In this document: in pieces, positions 1-9,351 of the stretch
Numbering within the stretch: the first letter of the stretch is position 1
Layout of the letters: every line of letters starts with the position of its first letter
Assembly: GCA_030528385.1 (NCBI GenBank)
Contig: JAUMYZ010000006.1
Span: 1-64,000, forward strand
Direction: 5' to 3'
DNA: 64,000 nucleotides
From: Moraxella sp.
Lineage (GTDB): Bacteria; Pseudomonadota; Gammaproteobacteria; Pseudomonadales; Moraxellaceae
The notes under the pieces: generated by a model
What the model saw: only the letters and a program-made list of their open reading frames with translations
Told to the model about the DNA's origin: nothing
Database searches by the model: none
Program-made: the position numbers and the translations under genes

Positions 1-22
1 GGAAGAAAATACTAAATTTGCC

Positions 23-41
23 TTTGGGTAGATTTGGGTAG
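23..41. repeat. Two direct repeats upstream of lldP
   Basis: TTTGGGTAG occurs at 23-31 and again at 33-41, so the copies are spaced by 10 bp, one helical turn. They lie just upstream of the probable lldP promoter. The spacing suits a regulator binding one face of the DNA, but no regulator gene is in view and no such function is shown. Confidence 0.4.
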
Positions 42-62
42 GTTTTTTAGAACGGTTATTGG

Positions 63-94
63 TTGACATATAAAATAATTTAGCTTTTTTATAC
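63..94 (+). promoter_or_regulatory. Probable lldP promoter
   Basis: A consensus -35 TTGACA lies at 63-68. Possible -10 boxes are TTTTAT (87-92, 18-bp spacer) or TTATAC (89-94). It sits about 50 bp before the lldP start codon. Confidence 0.45.
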
Positions 95-140
95 ACCAAT
101 ATAACGAAATTTTCTTGCCTTTGGCAAACAAGGAGTGTGT

Positions 141-1892
141 ATGCTCACCTTTTTGGCATTGTTGCCAATTTTGATTGTGTTTTTATTGCTGGTGGTCATG
201 CGACTGCCCGCCAAAGTCGCCATGCCTGTGGCATATGTGGCAACCGCCTTATTGTCGCTGTTTGTCTGGCAAACTTCTGGCAATCAAGTAGCCGCCGCCA
301 CCGCACATGGCGTCTTAACTGCCATAAACGTCCTGTTCATTGTCTTTACCGCCGTACTGCTGCTCAACACCCTAAAAGAAAGCGGGGCGATTGTCGCCAT
401 TCGTCAAGGTTTTATGAACATCTCACCCGACCGCCGCGTGCAGATGATTATCGTGGCGTGGCTGTTTGGCTCACTCATTGAAGGCTCAACAGGTTGGGGC
501 ACGCCGTCAGCCGTTGGCGCACCACTGCTGCTGGCGCTTGGCTTTCCTGCGATGGCGTGTGTGATGGCGATTTTGATGATTCAATCCACACCTGTGTCTT
601 ATGGGGCGGTGGGCACGCCACTGCTCATTGGGGTGAACTCAGGTCTTGAAAACAAAGCCGACGTCGCTGCCGAAATCTCAAACTTTGGTTTGGAGTTGCC
701 CCAATATTTGCTCATCATCACCGAAAAAGTCGGCTTTATCCATGCCACTGTTGGCGTACTGATTCCTTTGATTTTGTGTTGCTTTTTGACGCGCTTTTTT
801 GGGGCAAAACGTTCATTTGCCGAAGGGTTAAAAGCCGCACCCTTTGCCATTTTTGCAGGACTTGCCTTTACCGTGCCTTATTATCTGACCGCACGTCTTG
901 TAGGCCCTGAGTTGCCATCGCTGCTTGGTGCGGTGGTTGGCTTAGCAATCGTTGTGCCTGCCGCCAAATTCGGCTTTTTGACCCCCAAAGAAACCTTTGA
1001 TTTTGAGCACCGTGACAACTGGGAAGCAGACTGGAAGGGCACCTTGTCCGCCACCAATACCAACAACAACCAAACAAGCAAATTTTCAGTTGTCAAAGCA
1101 TTTTCGCCCTATTTGTTGGTCATTGGTATTTTGGTTGCCACGCGCACCATCAAACCACTCAAAGACTGGCTCAGCAGCCATGCAGTCATCACCTTTAGTG
1201 AGATTTTTGGCACCAGCATCACCAACAAGACCCAACTGCTCTACTCGCCTGCCAGCGTGCTTCTGTTGGTGTCCATCATTTGTATCTTTTTATTTGGCAT
1301 GAAAGGCGACGCCATCAAAAAAAGCTGGAAAGCGTCAGGCATTACCATGCTTGCTGCCGCGCCTGCGTTACTCTTTTCTGTGCCAATGGTACAAGTGTTC
1401 ATCAACTCTGGCACGCCTGCCGATGTTGCCGAGCCAATCCTTGCCATGCCCAAAGTCTTGGCAGCAGGCGCAGCCGATGTCTTTGCTGGGGCGTGGCCAC
1501 TTGTTGCCCCATGGATTGGTGCGTTGGGCGCATTTATCGCAGGCTCCAACACCGTCTCCAACATGATGTTTAGCCATTTTCAATGGAGTACCGCCACACA
1601 AATTGGGCTTGACGCCATGACTGCATCCAAAGTGGTGGCACTACAAGCCGTCGGTGGCGCCGCTGGCAACATGATTAGCGTACACAACGTCGTTGCCGCT
1701 TGTGCGGTGGTTGGCATGGTTAACCGCGAAGGCTTAATCATTCGCAAAACCCTGATGGCGATGACTTATTATGTCATTCAAGCAGGCTTGATTGGCATGG
1801 CGATTATTTTTAATCCTGTATGGTGGCTTGGCGCTGTCATTTGGCCTGTGGTGTTTATTGGCGGACTGACCTTGCTCAACAAAAAAGCCTGA
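141..1892 (+). CDS. lldP: L-lactate permease LldP
   Basis: Inner-membrane L-lactate (and probably glycolate) permease of the LctP family, 583 residues, the usual length. The protein is a chain of hydrophobic segments from the N-terminus onwards, with the family region GSLIEGSTGWGTPSAVGAPL near residue 110 and a C-terminal half containing AGSNTVSNMMFSHFQ. I start at ATG 141 because AGGAG (131-135) then sits 5 nt upstream; an in-frame GTG at 135 would lie on the ribosome binding site. It is followed by lldD, so uptake and oxidation of lactate are adjacent, although a terminator-like hairpin lies between them. Confidence 0.95.
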   Translation: MLTFLALLPILIVFLLLVVMRLPAKVAMPVAYVATALLSLFVWQTSGNQVAAATAHGVLTAINVLFIVFTAVLLLNTLKESGAIVAIRQGFMNISPDRRVQMIIVAWLFGSLIEGSTGWGTPSAVGAPLLLALGFPAMACVMAILMIQSTPVSYGAVGTPLLIGVNSGLENKADVAAEISNFGLELPQYLLIITEKVGFIHATVGVLIPLILCCFLTRFFGAKRSFAEGLKAAPFAIFAGLAFTVPYYLTARLVGPELPSLLGAVVGLAIVVPAAKFGFLTPKETFDFEHRDNWEADWKGTLSATNTNNNQTSKFSVVKAFSPYLLVIGILVATRTIKPLKDWLSSHAVITFSEIFGTSITNKTQLLYSPASVLLLVSIICIFLFGMKGDAIKKSWKASGITMLAAAPALLFSVPMVQVFINSGTPADVAEPILAMPKVLAAGAADVFAGAWPLVAPWIGALGAFIAGSNTVSNMMFSHFQWSTATQIGLDAMTASKVVALQAVGGAAGNMISVHNVVAACAVVGMVNREGLIIRKTLMAMTYYVIQAGLIGMAIIFNPVWWLGAVIWPVVFIGGLTLLNKKA

Positions 1893-1899
1893 CTTTATC

Positions 1900-1930
1900 A
1901 AGGATTTGTTACTTTTAGCAAATCCTTTTT
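1900..1930 (+). terminator. Hairpin with T-tract after lldP
   Basis: AAGGATTTG (1900-1908) pairs with CAAATCCTT (1919-1927) and is followed by a T-run. It resembles a rho-independent terminator placed between lldP and lldD, so lldD may be transcribed by read-through or from its own promoter in the following 80 bp. Confidence 0.65.
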
Positions 1931-2014
1931 ATCATATCAGCGAAAACGATAGGTTACTTAGCAAAAGTATTGTAAAATATCACCAGTTTATTTGATATTG
2001 ACTAAGGCACTGTG

Positions 2015-3232
2015 ATGACTGATTTAAGCAAAATGACCGAAATCGAAGACTTGCGCCGAGTGGCTCGCTGTAAAGTCCCCCGCATGTTTTACGATTATGT
2101 GGACAGTGGCTCATGGACGCAGACCACCTACCGCAACAACGAAACCGACTTTGACCGTATCAAGTTGCGTCAGCGTGTGCTCGTGGACATGGAAGGTCGC
2201 TCGCTTGCCACGCAGATGATAGGTCAAGACGTATCCATGCCTGTGGCGATTGCCCCGACAGGCTTTACGGGCATGATGTGGGCAGATGGCGAGATTCACG
2301 CTGCCCGTGCCGCCGAAAAATTTGGCATTCCTTTTTCACTGTCCACCATGAGTATTTGCTCCATTGAAGACGTGGCTGAAAACACCACCAAGCCTTTTTG
2401 GTTTCAGCTGTATGTCATGAAAGACAAAAAATTCATGGAAAACTTAATTCGCCGTGCCAAAGAAGCGAGCTGCTCGGCATTGATTTTGACCGCTGATTTG
2501 CAAGTCTTGGGACAACGCCACAAAGACATCAAAAACGGGCTGTCAGCACCGCCCAAGCCCACCCTTGCCAACATCATCAACCTAATGACCAAACCACAAT
2601 GGTGCTTTAATATGCTGGGCACCAAACGCCATACCTTTCGCAATATCGTGGGTCATGCCGAAGGCGTGGGCGACTTGTCTAGCTTGTCATCGTGGACGGC
2701 AGAGCAGTTTGACCCCAGCCTAAACTGGGACGATGTCGCTCGTATTAAAGAGCTGTGGGGCGGACCACTCATCATCAAAGGCATCATGGAGCCAGAAGAC
2801 GCCATTTTAGCCGCCAAAAGCGGAGCGGACGCGATGGTGATTTCCAACCACGGCGGTCGCCAGCTAGACGGAGCACCTAGCTCAATCGCCGCCCTATCTG
2901 ACTGCGTGCAAGCGGTGCAAGCGGTGCAAGCGGAGAACTCAAACTGCGAAATCTGGCTAGACAGCGGTATCCGCTCAGGTCAAGACGTGCTAAAAGCAGT
3001 CGCCCTAGGTGCAAAAGGCACGATGATTGGGCGTTCTTTCCTATACGGGCTTGGGGCTTATGGCGAAGATGGCGTACGCCGTGCCTTAGAAATCATCTAC
3101 AAAGAATGCGACATCACCATGGCATTTTGTGGGCATACCAACATCAACACGGTAAACTCTGACATCTTTGTCAAAGGCACTTATGAAAACCTAAAAGTCG
3201 CCGACCCACACATCAGTCCCATTCGTTGGTAA
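2015..3232 (+). CDS. lldD: L-lactate dehydrogenase (FMN, quinone-linked) LldD
   Basis: FMN-dependent alpha-hydroxy-acid dehydrogenase that oxidises L-lactate to pyruvate and passes electrons to the respiratory chain; 405 residues. The TIM-barrel family is clear: APTGFTGMMW in the first third, QLYVMKD, and the catalytic SNHGGRQLDG motif whose histidine abstracts the substrate proton, followed by DSGIRSGQDV and the phosphate-binding GRSFLYGLGAYG. I chose ATG 2015 over the GTG three bases earlier because AAGG at 2004-2007 is better spaced. It works with the permease lldP immediately upstream. Confidence 0.93.
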   Translation: MTDLSKMTEIEDLRRVARCKVPRMFYDYVDSGSWTQTTYRNNETDFDRIKLRQRVLVDMEGRSLATQMIGQDVSMPVAIAPTGFTGMMWADGEIHAARAAEKFGIPFSLSTMSICSIEDVAENTTKPFWFQLYVMKDKKFMENLIRRAKEASCSALILTADLQVLGQRHKDIKNGLSAPPKPTLANIINLMTKPQWCFNMLGTKRHTFRNIVGHAEGVGDLSSLSSWTAEQFDPSLNWDDVARIKELWGGPLIIKGIMEPEDAILAAKSGADAMVISNHGGRQLDGAPSSIAALSDCVQAVQAVQAENSNCEIWLDSGIRSGQDVLKAVALGAKGTMIGRSFLYGLGAYGEDGVRRALEIIYKECDITMAFCGHTNINTVNSDIFVKGTYENLKVADPHISPIRW

Positions 3233-3380
3233 GCTCTGCAAACAACAGCCACCCACACTTGCTGCGTCATCACAACCCATCAGCTGGCGCAGCAGCCAAT
3301 CAACAAAAATATGCAGCGCCTTGCAAAGACGCAACAAATCTCCGCCATATTCGCCCAAAAACACCTTAATGATAAGACAA

Positions 3381-4400
3381 CTACAAAGCCGCCAGCTCGC
3401 TCATCAACAGGTCATAAGCCATTTTTTCTTGGACATTTTGATGGGTGGCAAGCACAAGGTCATCTAATTTTGCCAAAAAACACTCAATTTTTGTTAGGCT
3501 GGGCGGATGGCTGTCTGCCAACAAACGCACCACATCCATGTCCGTATGCAAACTGGGCAAACCCAAATACACCCTAAGCACATCAAGCAACATCATCCGC
3601 GTCAGTGCCACAAAATCACCCAAAGACAACACAGCTTGCCAATAATCGCTGGCAGCAACCGGCAAACGTCTGCTTGTGCGCAGCGCCACAAGGGTCTTTA
3701 GCCACAATGTCCTTTGGGCAAACCACACCGTTTGTGGCAAGTCTGCCGCTTTTAAGACCGCGCCATCGCTGAGCGTCAATAACATGCGTGCCAGCTTATC
3801 AGAAACATCAGGCAATGTTGTTTTTAGATGGCAAAGCGCAACTTGCTGGTCAATATGCCCCAAAGGCAAGGTTTGTACTCGGCTTTTGATGGTGGGCAAC
3901 AGTCTTGCTGGATTATCGCTAATCAATAACAAATGTATGCCATCTCTGGGCTCTTCTAGTGTTTTTAATAAAGCGTTGGCAGCGCCCAATGTCAATGTGT
4001 CGGCATTGTCTAGCACCATCAAACGCACACCATGACCCTTGGTATGGCTATAACTTTGTAATTGGCGAATGTCATCAATCTTAATGCCGTCAAACGCACC
4101 ATCAACCCCTAACATGGCAGACGCTGGCAACACCAACAAATCAGGGTGCGTACCTGCCTTTAGCCAAGTGCAACTTTGACAAACTTGACACGCCGCTTGG
4201 GGCTGTTTGTCCTGACAAAGCAACCATGCCACAAAACGCCAAACAAACGCGCGTTTGCCAATGCCCGCCATGCCACTGGCCAACAAAGCGTGTGGCAAAT
4301 GATTGTCATAAAATTGCGCAAGCACCTGCGCCCACGCCTTTTGTTGCCAAGGCAAGAGTGGCGCAAAGTAGACAGACGTGCCATCATCGTGTTGGGTCAT
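3381..4400 (-). CDS. holB: DNA polymerase III delta-prime subunit HolB
   Basis: Clamp-loader subunit delta', 339 residues. The AAA+ fold starts with ALLASGMAGIGKRAF, a degenerate P-loop typical of delta', followed by a four-cysteine zinc module (CQ...CQVCQSC) near residues 62-78 and LDNADTLTLGAANALLKTLEEP. The arginine-finger segment appears as IKSRVQTL. Last gene of the leftward unit: kdsB stops 2 nt before its ATG, so the two are co-transcribed. It faces lldD across about 150 bp. Confidence 0.92.
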   Translation of the reverse strand: MTQHDDGTSVYFAPLLPWQQKAWAQVLAQFYDNHLPHALLASGMAGIGKRAFVWRFVAWLLCQDKQPQAACQVCQSCTWLKAGTHPDLLVLPASAMLGVDGAFDGIKIDDIRQLQSYSHTKGHGVRLMVLDNADTLTLGAANALLKTLEEPRDGIHLLLISDNPARLLPTIKSRVQTLPLGHIDQQVALCHLKTTLPDVSDKLARMLLTLSDGAVLKAADLPQTVWFAQRTLWLKTLVALRTSRRLPVAASDYWQAVLSLGDFVALTRMMLLDVLRVYLGLPSLHTDMDVVRLLADSHPPSLTKIECFLAKLDDLVLATHQNVQEKMAYDLLMSELAAL

Positions 4401-4402
4401 AT

Positions 4403-5176
4403 TTAATAACTTAAAAACTGCGTCAAGGGCATTTGTTGCAAACGCGCTAGGTCTTCGGGTGTGTCCACCCCAAGCGGCAGATTGACTTTGGCAACATCTA
4501 TGGCAATGCGCTTGCCATTTTCTAGCACCCTTAATTGCTCCAAACTCTCCAGCGTCTCCAACGTCCCTGTTTGCCAGCGCACAAACGCCTTGAGCAAACT
4601 GACGCGATACGCATAAAGACCCAGATGGCGAAAGGCATTTTTTGGCTTATTGCCCAGCTCATTCTTTAAATTGCCATCGCGGTCAAAAGGAATGGGCAAG
4701 CGACTAAAATACAAAGCGCGTTGCTGGTTGTCTTTGACCACCTTAACCACCGAAGTTTTATAAAAATCTTCAAAATTATCAATCACTTCACACAAAGTTG
4801 CCATCACACAGTCGCTGTTATTTTGTAGCAGCTCTTTGACTTGTGCCAGCAAAATGGGTGGCACTAGGGGTTCATCGCCTTGCATATTGATGACCATGTC
4901 ATCGTCAGCAAAACCCTTCAAGCTCGCCACTTGCGCCAATCTGTCTGTGCCCGATGGGTGCTCATCCGTCATCACCACATCCACATTCGCCTTTTGGCAA
5001 ACAGCAAAAATACGCACATCGTCAGTGGCCACACAAACGCTGTCAGCAAAGGTGGCTTGCTGCGCCCTTTGGGCTGTCCACAGAATCATCGGTTGACCAT
5101 GAATATCCAATAAAGGTTTGCCTGGCAGTCGCGTAGACCGATAACGCGCAGGAATGACAATATGAACCTTAGGCAT
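4403..5176 (-). CDS. kdsB: CMP-Kdo synthetase KdsB
   Basis: 3-deoxy-manno-octulosonate cytidylyltransferase: activates Kdo with CTP to CMP-Kdo for the inner core of LOS/LPS, in the cytoplasm. 257 residues from ATG 5176; the N-terminal IPARYRSTRLPGKPL is the nucleotide-binding signature and NMQGDEPL follows near residue 100. An 18-codon longer reading frame exists, but the shorter start matches the family N-terminus exactly. Between lpxK and holB, continuing the LOS theme begun by lpxK; 149 bp separate it from lpxK and I see no further gene there. Confidence 0.95.
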   Translation of the reverse strand: MPKVHIVIPARYRSTRLPGKPLLDIHGQPMILWTAQRAQQATFADSVCVATDDVRIFAVCQKANVDVVMTDEHPSGTDRLAQVASLKGFADDDMVINMQGDEPLVPPILLAQVKELLQNNSDCVMATLCEVIDNFEDFYKTSVVKVVKDNQQRALYFSRLPIPFDRDGNLKNELGNKPKNAFRHLGLYAYRVSLLKAFVRWQTGTLETLESLEQLRVLENGKRIAIDVAKVNLPLGVDTPEDLARLQQMPLTQFLSY

Positions 5177-5325
5177 GATATTTTTACCCCATCGTCTGAG
5201 TGTGGATACCAACACACCTATTTTTGGCAAACTTTTTGGGTTTGTATATGTTTAAAAACTCAATTATTTTAAATGTTTTTGGGTGGGTTTTCAAGTAACG
5301 ACCAATAACTTCCAACCCATAACAA

Positions 5326-6342
5326 CTAGACAATGTGCCATTTTTTAAGCAATTCATCCATAGCAGCATAAATGTTTGGCGATAACACAGCCTGTACAGG
5401 CAATACCCAAATGTTGGCAAAAATTTCGTGCGGCGATTGTTTGGCAAGTTGTCGCAGCTTAACCGCGTCTTTGCTGGTAACGACCACTGGATAATCGCCC
5501 AAAGGCAGCAAATCGGACAACACAAATTCATGATGGTCGGCAAAAGGCTTGGGTATCACCCGATGACCCAAATTGGCTACTGTGGCAAAAAAACGCGCAG
5601 GATAGCCAATGCCACTGACGGCATAGACGGTTTTGCTCGTTGGTGCAGCTTGCAAAGTTTGTTTGATGAGTGGCGTGAGCGCCATTGGCTCAAGGTGCAT
5701 GCTCATGTCGCTCTGGCTGCGCTGCGTGTCATGATAAATCACTGTTGCTGTCTGCAAACGGCTGATAGGTTCGCGCAAAAAGCCTTGTGGCAACAATTTG
5801 GCATTGCCAAAACCACGCGCACTGTCCACCACTATCCATTCGGCGTCGCGGTGTAGCCCGTGATGTTGCAACCCATCATCACTGATAATCAGCGCCGTAT
5901 CGGGATAATGTTGTAACAACAACTCAATGGCGCGCCCCCTATCAGCGCCCACCGCCATCGGCACGCCCGTGCTTTGTACAATCAAACAAGGCTCATCGCC
6001 CACATCGCTGGGCGCGTCTTTGGCACTGACCAACACAGGAAGCTGATGGTTGTCTGTTTTTCTGCCATAGCCCCGACTAATCGCCCCCACCGATATGCCT
6101 TTGCTTTGTAAATAATTTATCAGTGCAATCAGCAACGGCGTTTTGCCACTTCCACCCACCGTAATGTTACCAATTACCAAAACAGGCACAGCGGCACGAT
6201 AAACACTCTTGATACCCTGCCGATAAAGTTGTTGTTGAATTTTTGTTGCCACGGCATATAGCAGGGACAAAGGCGATAACAACCACAACCAAGACGATTG
6301 TTGCTGCCACGCTTTGGTGATGGCCAATTCCAATTTATTCAT
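5326..6342 (-). CDS. lpxK: Tetraacyldisaccharide 4'-kinase LpxK
   Basis: Phosphorylates the 4' position of the lipid A disaccharide precursor at the inner face of the cytoplasmic membrane. 338 residues. The hydrophobic N-terminal helix SSWLWLLSPLSLLYA anchors the protein, followed by the P-loop GNITVGGSGKTP and GAISRGYGRK. The start at ATG 6342 aligns with family N-termini; longer in-frame starts (6348, 6387) have no better ribosome binding site. In many relatives msbA precedes lpxK; here exbD does, and msbA is not in the window. Confidence 0.92.
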   Translation of the reverse strand: MNKLELAITKAWQQQSSWLWLLSPLSLLYAVATKIQQQLYRQGIKSVYRAAVPVLVIGNITVGGSGKTPLLIALINYLQSKGISVGAISRGYGRKTDNHQLPVLVSAKDAPSDVGDEPCLIVQSTGVPMAVGADRGRAIELLLQHYPDTALIISDDGLQHHGLHRDAEWIVVDSARGFGNAKLLPQGFLREPISRLQTATVIYHDTQRSQSDMSMHLEPMALTPLIKQTLQAAPTSKTVYAVSGIGYPARFFATVANLGHRVIPKPFADHHEFVLSDLLPLGDYPVVVTSKDAVKLRQLAKQSPHEIFANIWVLPVQAVLSPNIYAAMDELLKKWHIV

Positions 6343-6423
6343 GGTCATTTTTTGCTGTTTGTCAGTTTGCCACAAAATTCTTGCCATCAGGCAGGTTGAG
6401 CGCTTTATTTTAGCAGCCGACTT

Positions 6424-6444
6424 ATGTCAAATGTCAAATGTCAA
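6424..6444. repeat. Three tandem ATGTCAA copies
   Basis: Three perfect adjacent copies of the heptamer ATGTCAA lie in the 160-bp gap between lpxK and exbD. No coding or structural role is evident; with a 7-bp unit, copy-number change would not preserve a reading frame, but the repeat is not inside a gene. Confidence 0.6.
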
Positions 6445-6502
6445 AATAATAATCTAACATTTACGGCAGTAAATATCAACGCAAAAACTGAACAATCAAC
6501 AC

Positions 6503-6937
6503 CTAAGGGGCATGAACTTTGTTGTGCATTGGCACAACCGTGCTGATATTTAAATTCAAAAAGCCCATCTTGCCTGCCACGTCCATCACCCTGACCACCG
6601 ACTGATGAGACGCTTCAGCATCGGCAGCAATGACAAACAGCTGTTTGCGATTGGCGCCCGCTTCTTTTTGGAGCATGTTGATAAGTTCAGCTTCGCTGCT
6701 GCTTGCCAGCGCAATGCCATTGACCAAATAACTGCCGTCTTTTTGTATTGCCACTTCAATTTGTTTGCCTTCTTCTCTGATGGGAATGCCTTCGGCTTCA
6801 GGCAGCACAATATTGATGCGGCTAAAATGGTTAAATGTGCTCGCCAAAAGCAAAAACACAATCAAAAACAATAAACAATCAATCATCGGCGTCAGATTGA
6901 TTTCCAATGGCTCTACTGTTGGTTTTCTAAATCGCAT
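6503..6937 (-). CDS. exbD: ExbD/TolR-type proton channel subunit
   Basis: Subunit of the proton-driven ExbBD motor that energises TonB (or a TolQR-like system). 144 residues: short cytoplasmic N-terminus, one membrane helix LTPMIDCLLFLIVFLLLAST with the essential Asp near residue 19, then a periplasmic domain ending KMGFLNLNISTVV. It follows exbB by 11 bp in the same unit. No tonB is visible nearby, so the partner must be elsewhere. Confidence 0.88.
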   Translation of the reverse strand: MRFRKPTVEPLEINLTPMIDCLLFLIVFLLLASTFNHFSRINIVLPEAEGIPIREEGKQIEVAIQKDGSYLVNGIALASSSEAELINMLQKEAGANRKQLFVIAADAEASHQSVVRVMDVAGKMGFLNLNISTVVPMHNKVHAP

Positions 6938-6948
6938 AAGAGTCTCGC

Positions 6949-7578
6949 TTATACGTTGGTTTTGTTGAGCAAATGATAATCGGTCATCTCTTGGATTAAC
7001 AGCCCTGCTTGTGTCTCAAATTGGGCATTGATGTCCACGACGCGTCTTTGAAAAAAACGATACGCCACCAGCGCAGGAATTGCCACAAACATGCCGCCTG
7101 CGGTGGTAATCAAGGCCTGCGATACACCAGCGGCCAACATGGTTGGGTCTTGCATCGCCCCATCGGTAATCGCCAAAAACGATGAAATAATCCCCAATAC
7201 CGTGCCAAGCAGCCCAAGCAATGGTGTGATTGCGCCAATTGTGCCCAGCATGTTGATGTTTTTTTCTAGGGCATGAATTTGTACGCTGGCGCGGTTTTGC
7301 ATGTGCATGGTCATTGACTCAAGCCCATACTGGCGATACATCAGCCCTGTCGCCAAAATATCTCCCAGTGGTGAGCTTTGTTTGACATCGGCAAGCTGAG
7401 CACGGTCAATATCGCCTTTATTTTTTAGTTGTTCAATGAGCGTTTCTCGCAGCTGCTTTGGCGCAACACTGGCAAAACGCAAACGCTTGGCGCGTTCTAA
7501 GGTAATCACCAGCGCCACCACCGAACAAATCACGATTGGCAACATCAACCAACCACCTGCTTTAATCAACTCCCACAT
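6949..7578 (-). CDS. exbB: ExbB/TolQ/MotA-type channel subunit
   Basis: Inner-membrane proton-channel subunit, 209 residues. Three membrane segments are visible: an N-terminal helix (GGWLMLPIVICSVVALVI), then LLGLLGTVLGIISSFLAI and ITTAGGMFVAIPALVAYRFF, the conserved TolQ/ExbB core. Start ATG 7578 is preceded by AGGTG at good spacing; the upstream GTG at 7587 overlaps this site. It lies 14 bp after parB, an unusual coupling of partition and transport genes. Confidence 0.88.
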   Translation of the reverse strand: MWELIKAGGWLMLPIVICSVVALVITLERAKRLRFASVAPKQLRETLIEQLKNKGDIDRAQLADVKQSSPLGDILATGLMYRQYGLESMTMHMQNRASVQIHALEKNINMLGTIGAITPLLGLLGTVLGIISSFLAITDGAMQDPTMLAAGVSQALITTAGGMFVAIPALVAYRFFQRRVVDINAQFETQAGLLIQEMTDYHLLNKTNV

Positions 7579-7592
7579 AATCAGCACCTAAT

Positions 7593-8537
7593 TTATTGAT
7601 TCTCAACACCAAAGCGAGCCAGTAACGCCCCAAATTCATCATGACCATAAAAAAATATTTCTATACTGCCTTTGCCATTTTTGCTGTGTTTGAGTTTGAC
7701 GGTTGTGCCAAATGCATCGCACAGTTTGTCAGTCAGCAGTTGTATTTCATGACTGTGTGTTTGGGCGGTCTTTTTTGCTTCTGGGTTTAAGACAGTTTTA
7801 ACCAATTTTTCTGCATCACGCACGCTCATGCCTGCTTGGGCAATCTTTTTGGCGATGATGGGTTGTTGTTTTTTTGGCAGCGCCAAAAGTGTGCGTGCAT
7901 GCCCCATGTCCAACAACTCTTGTTCCATCAAGGCCTTGACATCATCATGCAGCTGATTGAGTCGCAGCAAATTTGAAATCGTTGTCCGAGCTTTGCCCAC
8001 CATCTGTGCTATTGTTGCATGACTCATGCCAAATTCGCGATGAAACCGCTCCAATGCCGCCGCTTGTTCCAATACAGTCAGTTCTTCACGCTGAATATTT
8101 TCAATCAACGCCAAAACGATGGCAACATCATCGGACAAATGTCGCTCAATGGCAGCAATGGTGCCCAAGCCCACCATCTTGGCAGCGCGCCAACGCCTTT
8201 CGCCTGCAACAATCTCGTGGGTAATGCTTGCTTTTTGTTCGGCAACTGGCAAAGGACGAATCACGATGGGCTGCATGACCCCGTGCTCACGAATTGAATC
8301 CGCCAATTCGCCCAAACTGTCTTCTGACATTTGTAAACGTGGCTGATATTTGCCAGATTGTAGACAATTTACGTCAATTTGAAGCAATGTCGGTCGCTCT
8401 TTGTCATCTGTGCTGCCATCATTCATCAATTTGGCAACCGTCATCACATCTGGCTTACCAAACTGTTGTTCTTTTTTGATGCTGCCTATCAACGCATCTA
8501 AGCCCCGTTTTGAACCAAGTCCACGTTTTTTTGTCAT
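7593..8537 (-). CDS. parB: Chromosome partitioning protein ParB
   Basis: CTP-dependent DNA clamp that binds parS sites and stimulates ParA; 314 residues. N-terminal arginine box IVAGERRWRAAK after the segment QPIVIRPLP, then the helix-turn-helix region MSHATIAQMVGKARTTISNLLRL, and a C-terminal dimerisation domain. The short basic N-terminus MTKKRGLGSKRGLDALIG is typical of chromosomal ParB. Start at ATG 8537, 12 bp inside a longer frame. It follows parA by 34 bp. I did not notice a parS-like site in the window. Confidence 0.95.
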   Translation of the reverse strand: MTKKRGLGSKRGLDALIGSIKKEQQFGKPDVMTVAKLMNDGSTDDKERPTLLQIDVNCLQSGKYQPRLQMSEDSLGELADSIREHGVMQPIVIRPLPVAEQKASITHEIVAGERRWRAAKMVGLGTIAAIERHLSDDVAIVLALIENIQREELTVLEQAAALERFHREFGMSHATIAQMVGKARTTISNLLRLNQLHDDVKALMEQELLDMGHARTLLALPKKQQPIIAKKIAQAGMSVRDAEKLVKTVLNPEAKKTAQTHSHEIQLLTDKLCDAFGTTVKLKHSKNGKGSIEIFFYGHDEFGALLARFGVENQ

Positions 8538-8571
8538 GATATTTACCAAATGTCAAGTTGTTGAATAATTT

Positions 8572-9351
8572 TTATTTTAATAATGATGGTTGTTCGCTTT
8601 GGGTCAAAACTTCCAGCATGAATTTGTGATACGCCCTTGCCCCTGCTGATGATTTTTGATAATCAAAAATAGATTGACCAAAACTTGGGGCTTCGGCCAA
8701 ACGCACATTTCTGGGAATACAAGTTTTGTATAATTTTTCACCAAAATAGTCTTGCAACTCTTGGCTGACGTCTTGGGCAAGCATGTTGCGACCATCATAC
8801 ATCGTGCGCACCACCCCGCGGATATGCAACTCTGGATTGATGTGGGTTAAGCGCTCAATGGTGTGCGTCAAATCCACCACACCTTCTAGAGCATAGTACT
8901 CGCACTGCATGGGAATAATCACCCCCTTAGCGGCAACCAAAGCGTTGATGGTCAGAAGACTTAAACTCGGAGCACAGTCAATCACCACATAATCATAATC
9001 CAACTGGCTGTCCATGAGCGCCCGTCTAAGCAACAAAGGAGCGTTGTCCAGCGCCGACAGCGCCACATCTGCCCCCGTCAAATCGCGATTGGCGCCCACC
9101 ATATCAAACCCAAGCGCCACCGCCCTGATGACTTGATGCAAAGACATGCCATCAAGGAGCACATCAACCATCGTGGCATCAAGGGCATTTTTATCCACAC
9201 CCAAGCTGGTGGTGGCATTGCCTTGGGAATCCATATCAATGAGCAACACCTTTTTGCCGGCAATCAGCGCCAGCGCAGACGCCAAATTCACCGCCGTTGT
9301 TGTCTTGCCGACACCGCCTTTTTGGTTGGCAATTGCAATAATGTCCATCAT
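8572..9351 (-). CDS. parA: Chromosome partitioning ATPase ParA
   Basis: Walker-type ATPase of the MinD/ParA family, 259 residues, that positions ParB-bound origins. The deviant Walker A NQKGGVGKTTTAVNLA is at residues 9-24, followed by LLIDMDSQGNAT and DCAPSLSLLT (Walker B). There are two adjacent ATG codons (9351, 9348); AAGGTG lies just upstream of both. The rsmG stop and the first ATG share one base (TAATG), so the two genes are translationally coupled. Confidence 0.95.
   Translation of the reverse strand: MMDIIAIANQKGGVGKTTTAVNLASALALIAGKKVLLIDMDSQGNATTSLGVDKNALDATMVDVLLDGMSLHQVIRAVALGFDMVGANRDLTGADVALSALDNAPLLLRRALMDSQLDYDYVVIDCAPSLSLLTINALVAAKGVIIPMQCEYYALEGVVDLTHTIERLTHINPELHIRGVVRTMYDGRNMLAQDVSQELQDYFGEKLYKTCIPRNVRLAEAPSFGQSIFDYQKSSAGARAYHKFMLEVLTQSEQPSLLK

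Noticed and set aside
135-140. GTG 135 as the lldP start
   Set aside because: It overlaps the AGGAG ribosome binding site that serves ATG 141.
3260-3294. Terminator after lldD from TGCTGCG/CGCAGCA
   Set aside because: The loop is 21 nt and no T-run follows.
5184-5325. Possible extra gene (YcaR-like) between lpxK and kdsB
   Set aside because: The open frame on the minus strand has no good start, no SD and no recognisable motif.
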